A DNA stretch of 64,000 nucleotides, taken from Rhynchospora pubera (Eukaryota > Streptophyta > Magnoliopsida > Poales > Cyperaceae). Position numbers and translations under genes: made by a program. The stretch covers positions 289,839,074 through 289,903,073 of the forward strand of contig CM051460.1 in assembly GCA_028095005.1 (NCBI GenBank), written 5' to 3'. A model generated the notes under the pieces. It was not told the DNA's origin and made no database searches. It saw only the letters and a list, made by a program, of their open reading frames with translations. This document shows positions 24,472 through 34,557 of this stretch, in pieces (within the stretch, counting starts at the first letter, position 1; each line of letters begins with the position of its first letter).

Positions 24472-24730
24472 TGAGTCCCACCATCATATGGGAATCACGT
24501 TATTGTATTAATTTTCGGTACCACTTAGGGTAGGTCGTGTCATTATTAGCCTACTTTATTGCTGCAGGAATCTCCTTTTATTTTGTCGGGCAATTATTGT
24601 ACTATTGATGCCCACTAGTGTGTGTAAGGACAAATTCCACCTGTAAATGCCACTAATTGAGATGGACGATGGGGCCCAAACAGCGCACCCGCACTCAATT
24701 ATTGAGCATCAAAGGAAGAGTCCCTTAGGC

Positions 24731-24738
24731 TATATAAG
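24731..24738 (+). promoter_or_regulatory. Viral intergenic TATA box
   Basis: TATATAAG in GGCTATATAAGCAG, about 85 bp before the AATAAA at 24816-24821. This is the usual caulimovirid layout, giving a terminally redundant RNA. Transcription would start near 24760, directed away from the MADS gene. Confidence 0.7.
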
Positions 24739-24815
24739 CAGATGGTGTTTCACTTGGGAGGACACACATCCCACACCAAGTAATCACCCTTCTCTTGTAT
24801 CATTTGCCAGAAATC

Positions 24816-24821
24816 AATAAA
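24816..24821 (+). terminator. Viral poly(A) signal AATAAA
   Basis: AATAAA about 80 bp downstream of the TATA box, upstream of the primer-site relic, as in badnaviruses. Confidence 0.6.
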
Positions 24822-24907
24822 ATTTTCTCATTTTCCTCTCAAAACTTTGAAATCAGCATTCATTAGTAATCAGAAGTTTCAAAGTCGATCCGATCGCTTT
24901 CCAATTC

Positions 24908-24919
24908 TGATATTAGAAC
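24908..24919 (+). other. Decayed viral tRNA-Met primer-binding site
   Basis: TGATATTAGAAC matches 9 of 12 bases of the tRNA-Met primer site (compare the intact copy at 7308-7319). All three differences are transitions of the type expected from cytosine deamination. The following AGGTTTG context also fits a badnaviral leader. Confidence 0.55.
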
Positions 24920-25149
24920 GAGGTTTGTCTTCTTAATATTATGGCTTTCTAATTTCCTAATTATTCTGGGTAGGCACTTAGGGGGAGATTATACCAAACT
25001 AATAAAATTGTTTAAATTAATCAACCGGAGAACGCTAATTAAAAGTGAAAATTCTTAAGAAACCAAAAGAATCATCCTGCCGTACAGTACCTAGGAAAAA
25101 TGGGAAGATCGCAGGTAAACACGATGATGTGAGGTTATAGCCTAAGTAT

Positions 25150-28100
25150 ACCTACTTAAATTAGTAGAACAAAGGAAGATTAATTAATAATCTGGGTACA
25201 TAAATTTGGGTACATATAGCAGAAAATTTTGACCAAAGTGGCAAAACACACAAAGGTGACCATAATTTTGGGTGGCAAAATCACAAACTTGAAAAATCGG
25301 ATGGCAATTCCACAATTTCACCAGTTTCGAGTGGCATAGAAGAAATTGCCCCTAAAGTTAAACAATTTTTTTTCTTGACGAGCCGCGGAGAAAATGAGAG
25401 TTCTTTTTTCAAGGGCAATAGCGTAAATTACGTGCGTCAGTTCGCATTTCTTAAATTAAGATGGCTCCGATGGTGTCTTAAGTTAAGATGCCATGTCATC
25501 TACTTTTTTCTTAACTTCAAATCCTAATCAGCAATTAAGTATTCTTACCAATTTAATTTTAAGACACGTTTGATGTCTTAACTCATTCTTAACTCACTTA
25601 AGAATAACTTAAGTCGCTACCAAACAGGGCCGTAAGCGGTGACAAAATTAAGAATCATGAAGTTGTTGATGCAATTTACATCGTTGCCCTCGTGCCTTCT
25701 TTTCTAATTTTTGCGCTGCTCATCCGAAAGAAATTGTTCTAATTTTATCCAATGTCTGCTCGTCTCTCCCAATATCGCTCCTCCTCTTCATAGAAAAGGT
25801 TCCCTCTTCTCAAGAAAAAAAATGATTGCATTTTTTCCAATTTCGCTGGGGCTACGAAGACCAGAGACATTGGAAGTAAATTTTAACCTAAACTTTTTTC
25901 TCCTCCGCCTCCACACCCTACCTTCCTCTTTTACTCTGACTCAATAACGTTCCCCTCTTTTTCCAATATTCTTTTTCTTTATTTTTGGTAAAATAGTAGC
26001 TGAAAAGGCTTATACTCAAATTACTGAAAATATGGGGCAAAAAATGAATAACATCCTCTCTGTGGATCGAGTGGATGTTAATTGGGTCAAATTCTATTTA
26101 GTAGTCTTTCTAGTCATCTGATATTGAAAAGAAGTTTTTCAATTAGTTTTATTTTTCAAATTACTTTTTGAGTGACGATAAGAAGTCACTAAGTAAAGTG
26201 GAAAACATGGCCTAATTTTCTAGAGTGCCATCAGTACTGACATTCACTATTTGTTGCTATTAATAACCTCTTCAGAGGCAAGAGGCTCCTTCTTAATGTC
26301 TTTGGATCTTACCTGGTGGTGATGGCTGGTCTTTTAGTTTATGTCTTTTTTCTTGCTACTTACAGGACTTTTATTTAATGCTTTATTTAGTTAGTCTTTG
26401 GAAGTTAATGAATTTTTTCTTTTTACTGTTATTAGTTGTCTTAGTTGGTTTCTGGCACTAGTTTTTATTTTCTTTAGAGATCGTAGATTGTAAAATGTAC
26501 TGGTATTGATTTTTTTAATGCAAGTAGGCCTATGGGCGTTTATGAAAATCTCTACATTTCTCAATAGAATCATAAAATCTCAATGGGTATTTTGGTATTT
26601 TAACAATTTACACCTTATCTATTTTTAAAATTCTTAAATTACATATCAAACACAACTTAATTTTGGAGTAGTAAGATGGCTTAACTAGTTACAAATTCTT
26701 AACTTATCACATAATTTAAGTTCATACCAAATATGGACTTAGTTTACAGAACCAGAACAATTAGTTTACATAATTACTAGGATATTTAGAAAAATAATAC
26801 TAACTATCCTGAAAGAAAAAATAATGGTTATGAAAAATGTTATTTACTGTTCTGGTAAATACAACAACCATGATTCGGATCACCATCACAATTAATTTTC
26901 ACTATCAATTTTTCTATTTTCATGATGCAGTAGATAATGCATAACACATGCAAGGCTGTTCCATCGACCACGATTTATATGGTCAAAACATTATCTAGAT
27001 ATGGGCAAAAGCTGTCATCGAGCACGATACTTGATCAATGATTGAAACATGAGCGTATTAGAACGAAACTATCATAGGATTAACAAGGTTCATTTATTTT
27101 TCCACATCTCGATCGAGTATTAATTAAACTCCAAAATTTATAAAATTTATATGAAAATGCATCCATTGTTAAATTGAATAAAATTAACAGTTTAAATTTG
27201 ATGTTCGAATTTTAAATTTTAAATTTTAAATTGTAACTAAATATTAAAATGTTTGCATTAGAATCCTCTTTTCTTTTTTTAAAAAAAAATTTACATGACT
27301 CTATTTCTTACTTTAATTAGAATCTTTAATTATTTTTTTCTAGTCGTATTTGACCTCTGTATGTATAATTAATATCCTAGTCTTTTAATATATTACTAAG
27401 CACATATCGTCACAAAACTATATTTTTTCAAATTCAATTCTAAAACTTTTTCTGTGAAATTTGTAATTTAAAAAAAAATATTTTGGTGGTAAAAGTACTA
27501 CAAAATTTATCGCCACTCTAACATATAAAAATATTTACAAAATAAAGTAACAAGTAAACATGACTTACGAATTGATTTCATTTACTTCTTCACCCAGAAA
27601 AGTTTATAATATGGAAAAAGAAAACAACTTTTGCAATTAATAAAGTGGATAAAATACTAAACAACTCTGCATTGTCACAAAAGATCTGGCATCTACAACA
27701 ACTCACGTGCTTTTAATAGCTAAGTAATAATTTGTTGGATAAGGACGAGGACAGTGCCAACGTGGAAGGTTAATATTTGACTGTCACTTCTTCGATACTG
27801 TTTGTCTGTTTGATTGATAAGCACTTCACAGTTCAAAAGAGGGTGCTTGTGAAAAGCAGTGGGACCGCCGGATCGGGACCAACTACCCAAATACGTGCAG
27901 TTGTAAATTAAACCAATCAAAACCAATGAATAAACAACTCTCCGCAACAACAATGTACTTTTATATTTTGGTAGTAAGATAAGTACTGTGATTAATATTC
28001 TTAAAGCAAAAAAGAAGAAGAAAAGTGTCGCGATTAACAAATGAGAAAGTTTATTGTGTATTATGAATATATAAATCCTTTTGAGCATTATGGTCATTTT

Positions 28101-28560
28101 CACCGGTACTTTTGCAAATTGAAAGTTCCAATTTAATCAAACCAATCTAAATATTGAAATCTCATATCAAACCAAATTTTATATTTTAAAAAAAAATTAA
28201 TTTTTTTTAAAACTTGTCATTTTTAGATACAAACTAAACATAAAGAACATTATAAAAATAGCAAGTATAAAAAAAATAAAAATAACAGTAAGAAATTATT
28301 TTTTTACTATTCCGAAATGTATTGCATATTTGCATGGCATTATATCAAATACAAGCATTATTTCTTTTGTATTAAATAATAAATTATAGTAAAATAGTAT
28401 GGAAGTCTGGACAATTTTAAATACATTTAGGCACGAATGATGGCCCCTTCATGTTGAACCCTTCGAGAATCGGAACTTTTTTCTGGAAAGGCCGAAATAT
28501 TTATTGAAATATAGAAAGGTTGTAAACTTTTATATTTTTCTAAAAGGACTAACGGCTCAC
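25150..28560. other. Gene-free AT-rich region with hAT-like fragments
   Basis: About 25560-25632 ends in ACTTAAGTCGCTACCAAACA, and about 26630-26738 ends in a related CTTAACTTATCAC...ACCAAATATGGACTTA. Both look like the same end of a small hAT-type MITE family. The 127-aa minus frame at 27720-28103 is hydrophobic and AT-biased with no recognisable family. Nothing else supported. Confidence 0.35.
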
Positions 28561-28568
28561 CACAATTC

Positions 28569-28953
28569 TATGCACCTATTTTTTTATTTGCCAAATTAAA
28601 TGTCCCTTTTTGCAGAAAAAAGAAAATGAATATGCACTAAATAAATTGCGTGCACTAATTAAAATTGTATGCATTTATTGTAAACGGCTGTATTTTTTTT
28701 AATAAAAAATTACAGTAATTATTTGATTATATTTTTTTGAATTTGCAACAGCATTAAGTTTCTTTTTCAATTTGTAAGTTTTAAATAATCAATTAATTAT
28801 AATTTACTAATTATATTTGTAGTATATAGAAAACTAGAAACTAACAATTAGTAAGTACTTCTTGGATACTGAATATTAATTAGTGCATGCTGATTTTTTT
28901 TTTACGCAAATGCAAGGGATATTTAATTTGGAAAAATAAAAGATAGGTGCATA
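28569..28953. mobile_element. MITE-like element with ~33-bp terminal inverted repeats
   Basis: TATGCACCTATTTTTTTATT at 28569 is complementary to the sequence ending in ATAGGTGCATA at 28953, with few mismatches over 33 bp. The interior is AT-rich and non-coding. Further outside, 28440-28560 and 28960-29030 share TTTCTAGAA/GGCCGAAAT-like words in opposite orientation, so the full element may be larger. Confidence 0.6.
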
Positions 28954-29058
28954 GAGATTTCGGCCATTCTAGAAAAAGTCATAGCCCTTTCTGATATTTT
29001 AGTAGAAATTTCGGCCATTCTAGAAAACGTCCGAGAATTGCGCGCTTCTTCTGCGTTC

Positions 29059-29132
29059 TACACATCCTGAAACGTTCCAGAACGATGTCAAATTGTACAC
29101 ATCCTGAAACGTTCCAGAACGATGTCAAATTC
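29059..29132. repeat. Two-copy 37-bp tandem repeat
   Basis: Two nearly perfect copies containing GAAACGTTCCAGAACGATG, from 29059 and 29096. Each includes TTCnnGAA, the core of a heat-shock element; two more TTCTAGAA cores lie upstream near 28967 and 29020. Confidence 0.8.
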
Positions 29133-29639
29133 TCAAGAATGCTGACTACTACTGTGCACGAACTAGACCTGTAAAATTGGAAATTCTAATTTAAGGCATA
29201 ACCAAGACTTGGGAGAGCTCCCACGTTGTCTTAGACATAAAATGATGCACTGATTGATTACTGCATGAATCATGTTAATTACTTGATTATTTATAAATAC
29301 TATTGTCCACGGCCGCAAGGGCTTAGAAAGTTAGAAGAAACCGTAATGCATGTCAGATATGAACTGAAAGCATGATATATCACGTATTATGTATTACGCT
29401 TATTTATGTGCCTGTTGCTTGATTAAATATTTTCTCTTTCGATCAATTTATCATGAGTGCCACTGTTTCATTATGTGAAGATATCTCGGCTCAAACTTAA
29501 AACCATACTGTGAAATTTGCATTTTTTTTCTAACTTTTCATCTTTTGGGTTGCAAATCGGTGCTGATGAGTGTAATAAAACCTTCAAACAATCAAGCAAT
29601 CATATGTCTAAAATATAAAGGTCGCTAATCCAAAAATAG

Positions 29640-30960
29640 TTGGCGTTCCCCATCCAACTTGTTTTCTTCTCTGCCCTGCTTCTTATGCACTCTCCCTTCC
29701 CTCCATTCTCCTCTCCTTCTATCTTGGATCGCGAACGCTTCCCCCTCATCTGCACATCTCACGTCACGAACGCCTCTCCCTCGCACTTCACCCGCCTCTT
29801 TTCTCCCTCTCATCCAAGTCCCCTCCCCTCCCTTCTTTCCTTCCCCACTTTCTCCCTTCTCTCACCTCTCTCCTTCCTCTCCAAGACCGCCTCAAACACT
29901 CTATTTTTCTGCGTTGTTTTTTAATATACTTCCTTGCCAACTATAAGTACTCTCTTAGTGCAAAATAAATACTCACTTATAATGTATGATAATGTAACTT
30001 TACAATATACTCCCTTATTAAAAAATAAATACTCCCTTGTATATATTGTTTTACTCTCATAAAATCATTAGTTACTCACTTAAATTAACTACGCGTTTAA
30101 ATCTATTGCTTACTCCCTTTCCTTATACATATTATTTACTTCCTTATGCACATATTTACTCTCTTGTTTGATATTAGTTACTCCATTAAATGAAAATGCG
30201 TATTTATACTCCCTCTTTAATTTATTGGATACTCCATTTATCTTATTAGTTACTCCCTCACAAGTAATTATTTACTTTCATAATACAAATAAAATGCTCC
30301 CTTATGACATACAACTATGTAATTTATATAAAATTCTCTCTTATAAAAATATATATACTCCCGAGTCCAATTAAAATACTTTCTTGAATGTTTGAATTAC
30401 TCCCTTATATTGTTTACCTACTCACACAACAAAAATGCTTATTTTAACTTATTAGATAAACTTTTCATCTTATTATTTACTCGTCTTATCAATTATTATA
30501 TACTCCCATTTCAAGAATTATATATTCCATAACAAAACATATATAATTGTTCATGTAAATTGATTAGATACTTCCTTATATTTATTATTTACTCTCTTAT
30601 AATTATTAAGTTACCCTTAACTCGTAGCAGAACCAAAACTAAAAATGTATTTTTCCTTTTCACCCTTTTCGATCTCTACTTCCTTCTTCCTAAGTTAGAT
30701 TTAGTCATCTTTCTTTTCTCTCCCTACTCGTCAGGTAAGTACCTGATTGGATTGTAAGGTGTTGTGCCAGAATGAGAGGTAAGGAGTTAGAAGGAAGAGG
30801 AAGGATGCGAGTCCAGTGAGGAGAGGGAGAGGTGAGGGGAGGATAAGGACGCGAGTCGCGTGAGGAGAGGAAAAAATGAGGGGAGGCGTGAAGAAAGAAG
30901 AGGGAAGGGGAGTCGCATTAGGGAGAGTCGCGTGAAGGAAGCGATCCCCTCTGATTGATT
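29640..30960. repeat. Foldback-like region: CT-rich arm, 21-22-bp periodic motif array, GA-rich arm
   Basis: 29640-29900 is CT-rich with CGCGAACGCTTCC and CACGTCACG words. 30770-30960 is GA-rich with reverse-complementary flavour (GTCGCGTGAGGAGAGG). Between them, about 24 degenerate TACTCCCTTA motifs recur from 29948 to 30590, mostly 21-23 bp apart. Overlapping open frames in the CT-rich arm are compositional. Probably a non-autonomous transposon, type unknown. Confidence 0.5.
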
Positions 30961-31191
30961 GCGTGATTGTGTGAGCCTTTGATTGCTCAGACTAATTTCC
31001 CAACATATATAATGTGGCATGATGATGGACGAAAACCAGGGTACAAAGCCTTGTTGAAGAAAGCACTCTAATGATGGGTACATAAATGGTGAAAATGGCA
31101 TCCGTTTCGACCTTCCGACCGTTAACGCAACACAATTTAGTTGCTTTCAGAAAATGAAATGTAACACGAAACAAAAAAATATTTTGTCTCC

Positions 31192-31730
31192 ACTACCACA
31201 AAAACTGACTTTTGTAATGGGTCATCCGTAACGCTATCTTTAAAACCCGTTATAGATCTGCGAAAAATAAGCGGGTGAAAAAAGTGAATCTAATCTGTAA
31301 CATTTTTTTTATAAATTAAACGTTACAAGTTTTCAGTCAAAAAAAAAAGGAAAAAAATGTCAAAACTTCTGTAACATTTTTTATACAAAAAACGTTACAG
31401 ATCTGTAATGTTTTTATATAAAAAACGTTACAGATTATTCCTCAATGCCAGCCGTAACCACACCAAGAAAAATCGAGATTTTCTCTCCTTTTTCATATTT
31501 ATTTTTTCCACTCCAAAAAATAGCAAAAATAAAAGAAAAACTAAAAATTTTGAAAAGTTAGAAAAAGAAAAAACAGAAAGAGAAAATTTTAAAAGAAAAT
31601 TAAAACTAAAAATGTTTGATTACTGAAATAAATCAAAAAAATAAAATTTTTTTTTATCTATAACGTTTATTTCTCAATAAACGTTACAGATTTTGAAATT
31701 TTTTTTGCGGAAACCGCTATATACGAATAA
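31192..31730 (+). mobile_element. CACTA-type left terminus (fragment)
   Basis: Begins CACTACCACAAAAACTGACT and carries repeated CGTTACAG/CTGTAACG motifs in both orientations. It shares internal sequence (CACTCCAAAAAATAGCAAAA) with 59306-59900, so both belong to one family. The right end was not found. Confidence 0.5.
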
Positions 31731-31883
31731 TACATACATATATATTGTTCATGTAAGGAAAAATACATACGAATTTAATTTTTATGTAAATCCTAGCTCC
31801 AATTAGGACTTGATGTAATTTGAGATCATAATACACTATCTACTTTTTTAATACATACATATAATTAAGTTGACTATGAAAAA

Positions 31884-31975
31884 CATATATGTTTATTATA
31901 TAATACATACATACATACATTGAATAAGAGTTTAAATAAAATTTTGATACATACATACATACATACATACATACA

Positions 31976-32008
<33 letters not shown>

Positions 32009-32045
32009 GTTTATTATATAATACATACATACATACATTGACTAA
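31884..32045. repeat. ACAT microsatellite with ~116-bp duplicated flank
   Basis: (ACAT)n from about 31948 to 32004 lies between two copies of ATATGTTTATTATATAATAC followed by ACATACAT, at about 31887 and 32005. Confidence 0.8.
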
Positions 32046-32169
32046 GGTAAATAAAATTTTGCTATGCTCCTGAGTGGTGTAACTAAGGTAAATAAAATTT
32101 AGTTAGAATTATATATATGTTTAAAAAAATAACAGATAGAATGTAGCAAATTAATATTATTATATATTT

Positions 32170-33376
32170 TTTTAAGGTTTGACCAAGATATATTTGATAA
32201 GGGAGGAATGGGCTTATATTATTGAACAAAGGAAACTCCAGTCTTAATATTACATATATGTGAGCAAAGAAAACCATTTATATTATTGAACAAACATATT
32301 ATGTATCTTCAAGTCTTAATATTACATATTAATATTAGACGAAGGAAACTATTAAGAATATATACACATATCTTAATGTATGTATTTGAAGCCAATGAAG
32401 ATCCTAAAGATACTAAAGTAGGTGGTCTATATATCACCAATTCACCATTTAAGTGTTTGTGTGTTTTTTTCTTGCATTCTTATCAACTTAATATTATTTA
32501 TTTAAAAAAATTTATATGTACGAATAGGAGATATGTGTATATATTCTTAATTTAAAGTTTAATTATTGGGCTTTACATAAGGAGAAAATATATTACAGGA
32601 TTTATTAAGAAAAAGAAATATAATTATTTTTTGTCCCTTTTTAAAGGTCATCCAACGATTATCATTCTTTTAACAATCTTAAAAAGAATTTTTAATGATC
32701 TTCATGCTATACTAAATGTCCAATAGTTTCTGTTTTCGTGCTGATTCATGTTTGTTGTAGTGTCTCACATTGAGAACATTCATTCATAAGGAAATAATTA
32801 AACAAATACATAAATAAAAGCAAACAAAAATTCTAGGACTAAAATAAAAATATGATATTATGCTTTAGCATCTTTAGAATCTTCATTGGCTTCAAATACG
32901 TACACTAAAATGGAAAAAGAATAAATAAATCCTCTAAAATAAATCATGGAAGTGTAATAATAGTATCATAATCGTTTATTATTAATAGTTTCCTTCGTCT
33001 AATATTAAGACTTGAAGACACATAAGATGCAATATGCAATATAATTAAAAAGTGAGCCATTAGCAAATTGATACTATGATGCTAATTGGGTTGGAGTTCA
33101 ATCTTGAATGTGACTATCAAAATATTCTTCAATTAATTAATCAAGCAAACATCTAATATTCCTAGATGATGTACCAATCAGCTACATTAGAAATAAAATA
33201 GTTAAGTATCTAGTGGCCAAAAAAATAACAAGGCAAACCGGCAATAATACTATCAAATATATCTTGGTCAAACCTGAAAAAAATATATAATAATATTAAT
33301 AATATAAATTCCAATATGATCAAATATATCTTGGTCAAACCAGCAATAATACTATCAAATATATCTTGGTCAAACA
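32170..33376. repeat. Long imperfect inverted repeat (~1.2 kb foldback)
   Basis: GTTTGACCAAGATATATTTG near 32177 is the complement of CAAATATATCTTGGTCAAAC, which appears three times near 33257, 33320 and 33356. Further in, AGACGAAGGAAACTATTAA (32337) pairs with 32984-33005, and TTTGAAGCCAATGAAGAT (32386) pairs with 32879-32900. The arms enclose a loop of about 450 bp. No coding capacity. Window base 1 is the last of the three right-arm repeats in copy A. Confidence 0.7.
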
Positions 33377-34557
33377 ACAAAAAATTTCATTGTTTCTTTT
33401 TGAGGAATGGGCTTAATGTACTAATGTTTTATAAAAAAAAGTTTAGGAAGAAGAAAATGAAAAATTAAAAATAAATTTAGGCCATTCATTTAAGTCGTAA
33501 TTAATTATAAATATTTATCATTCTGAATAAATGATTTAGATTTAAAAAAATGATTTAGATTTAAAAAAAGGCCCACCACCTGACTGGTGGGACCTTTTGT
33601 ATGTCTGCTCAAGCTATTCTATTCTACCGAAATCCAGATCTCACTTGTCTCCTCTCCACTTCGTTTACTTGCTTGCGTTAGCCTTCCAAAAGACTATATA
33701 TATAGTCTCTATCCGGAAGCTATTTTTCGATTGTGGGACTAACTCTCCACCATATTTGAATCCGGATATAGTTTTCGACTTTCCGTCTGCTCCTCACTTG
33801 ATATATTTGAATCCACTATATTAATTTCCTCTCTCTCTCTACTATATTTCATTTCCGTCTAACTCTCCACTATATTAATTTCCTTTCTCTCTCTACACTA
33901 TATCAAACCCTAGCAAAGAGGAAAAGAGGAAAAGCTCCGTCTCCCTCAGAAATCTCTCGGAAGGCAAAGAGGAGAAGCTCCGTCTCTCTCTCCCTCAGAA
34001 ATCTCCGTCTCAGGTGGGTTTGCATGCTCAATTTACCTCGCAATTAGCAATTTCTGAATTCCTTTTGTGGTTGTAGTTGATGATTGATGCTCCAATTAGA
34101 ACTTTGGGTGTATTTTTCGAATTGATTTAGATGTTCCAATTAGATGCTCCAATTTCTGAATTCCTTTTGAGGTTGTAGCTTTCAAAGGGGAATGAGTAGT
34201 CAGTCTATGGTATGAGTAGCAAGTTGTCTGCGATAAATTGCTTCTTATTTCTTTGCTTATTCTTAGATGTAAGTTGTGTTGTAGTTATTTTGTACCATGA
34301 TCTTTTTTGTATTTACATAAGTGAGGATCTTTTAATTAGTCTTAATTTCTTACTATTTATATTCTGTTTGTAATGTGCTGAAGTGTTGCACTAGCAGTAA
34401 CTTAGGACACTTATATATCTATTCTTGATATGGAAACATTGATATATTCTTCATATGTTAAGTCTTGATATGGAAACCATTTAGTTGATTTGTTAAGTTA
34501 TAGAAACATTGATCTATTCTTGATATGGAAACTTCAGTTTTCTTTTTAAACCTGACA

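Larger units (their letters stand above)
19351..24980 (+). mobile_element. Endogenous badnavirus-like pararetrovirus (Caulimoviridae), truncated
   Basis: The order is: 5'-truncated polyprotein (CP-like region, zinc knuckle, second Cys box, aspartic protease, RT, RNase H), a small downstream ORF, intergenic promoter with TATA and poly(A) signal, and a decayed tRNA-Met primer site followed by leader-like sequence. Since the primer site marks the start of a circular caulimovirid map, the integrated segment is circularly permuted. ORF1, ORF2 and the movement-protein part are absent. The second Cys-rich box C-x2-C-x11-C-x2-C-x4-C-x2-C is a Badnavirus/Tungrovirus hallmark. The left edge is exactly the end of duplication copy A. 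The right edge is uncertain; leader-like sequence may run to about 25150. Four in-frame stops mark it as a non-functional relic. Confidence 0.88.

Noticed and set aside
19351..24980. Simple insertion of the virus into copy A
   Set aside because: The sequence right of the virus does not resume the copy B sequence found after 52735.
27720..28103. 127-aa minus-strand hydrophobic protein
   Set aside because: AT-driven composition, no family motif, no splice or promoter context.
29640..29946. Overlapping 94- and 95-aa proline/serine-rich proteins
   Set aside because: Produced by the CT-rich low-complexity arm; open in several frames at once.
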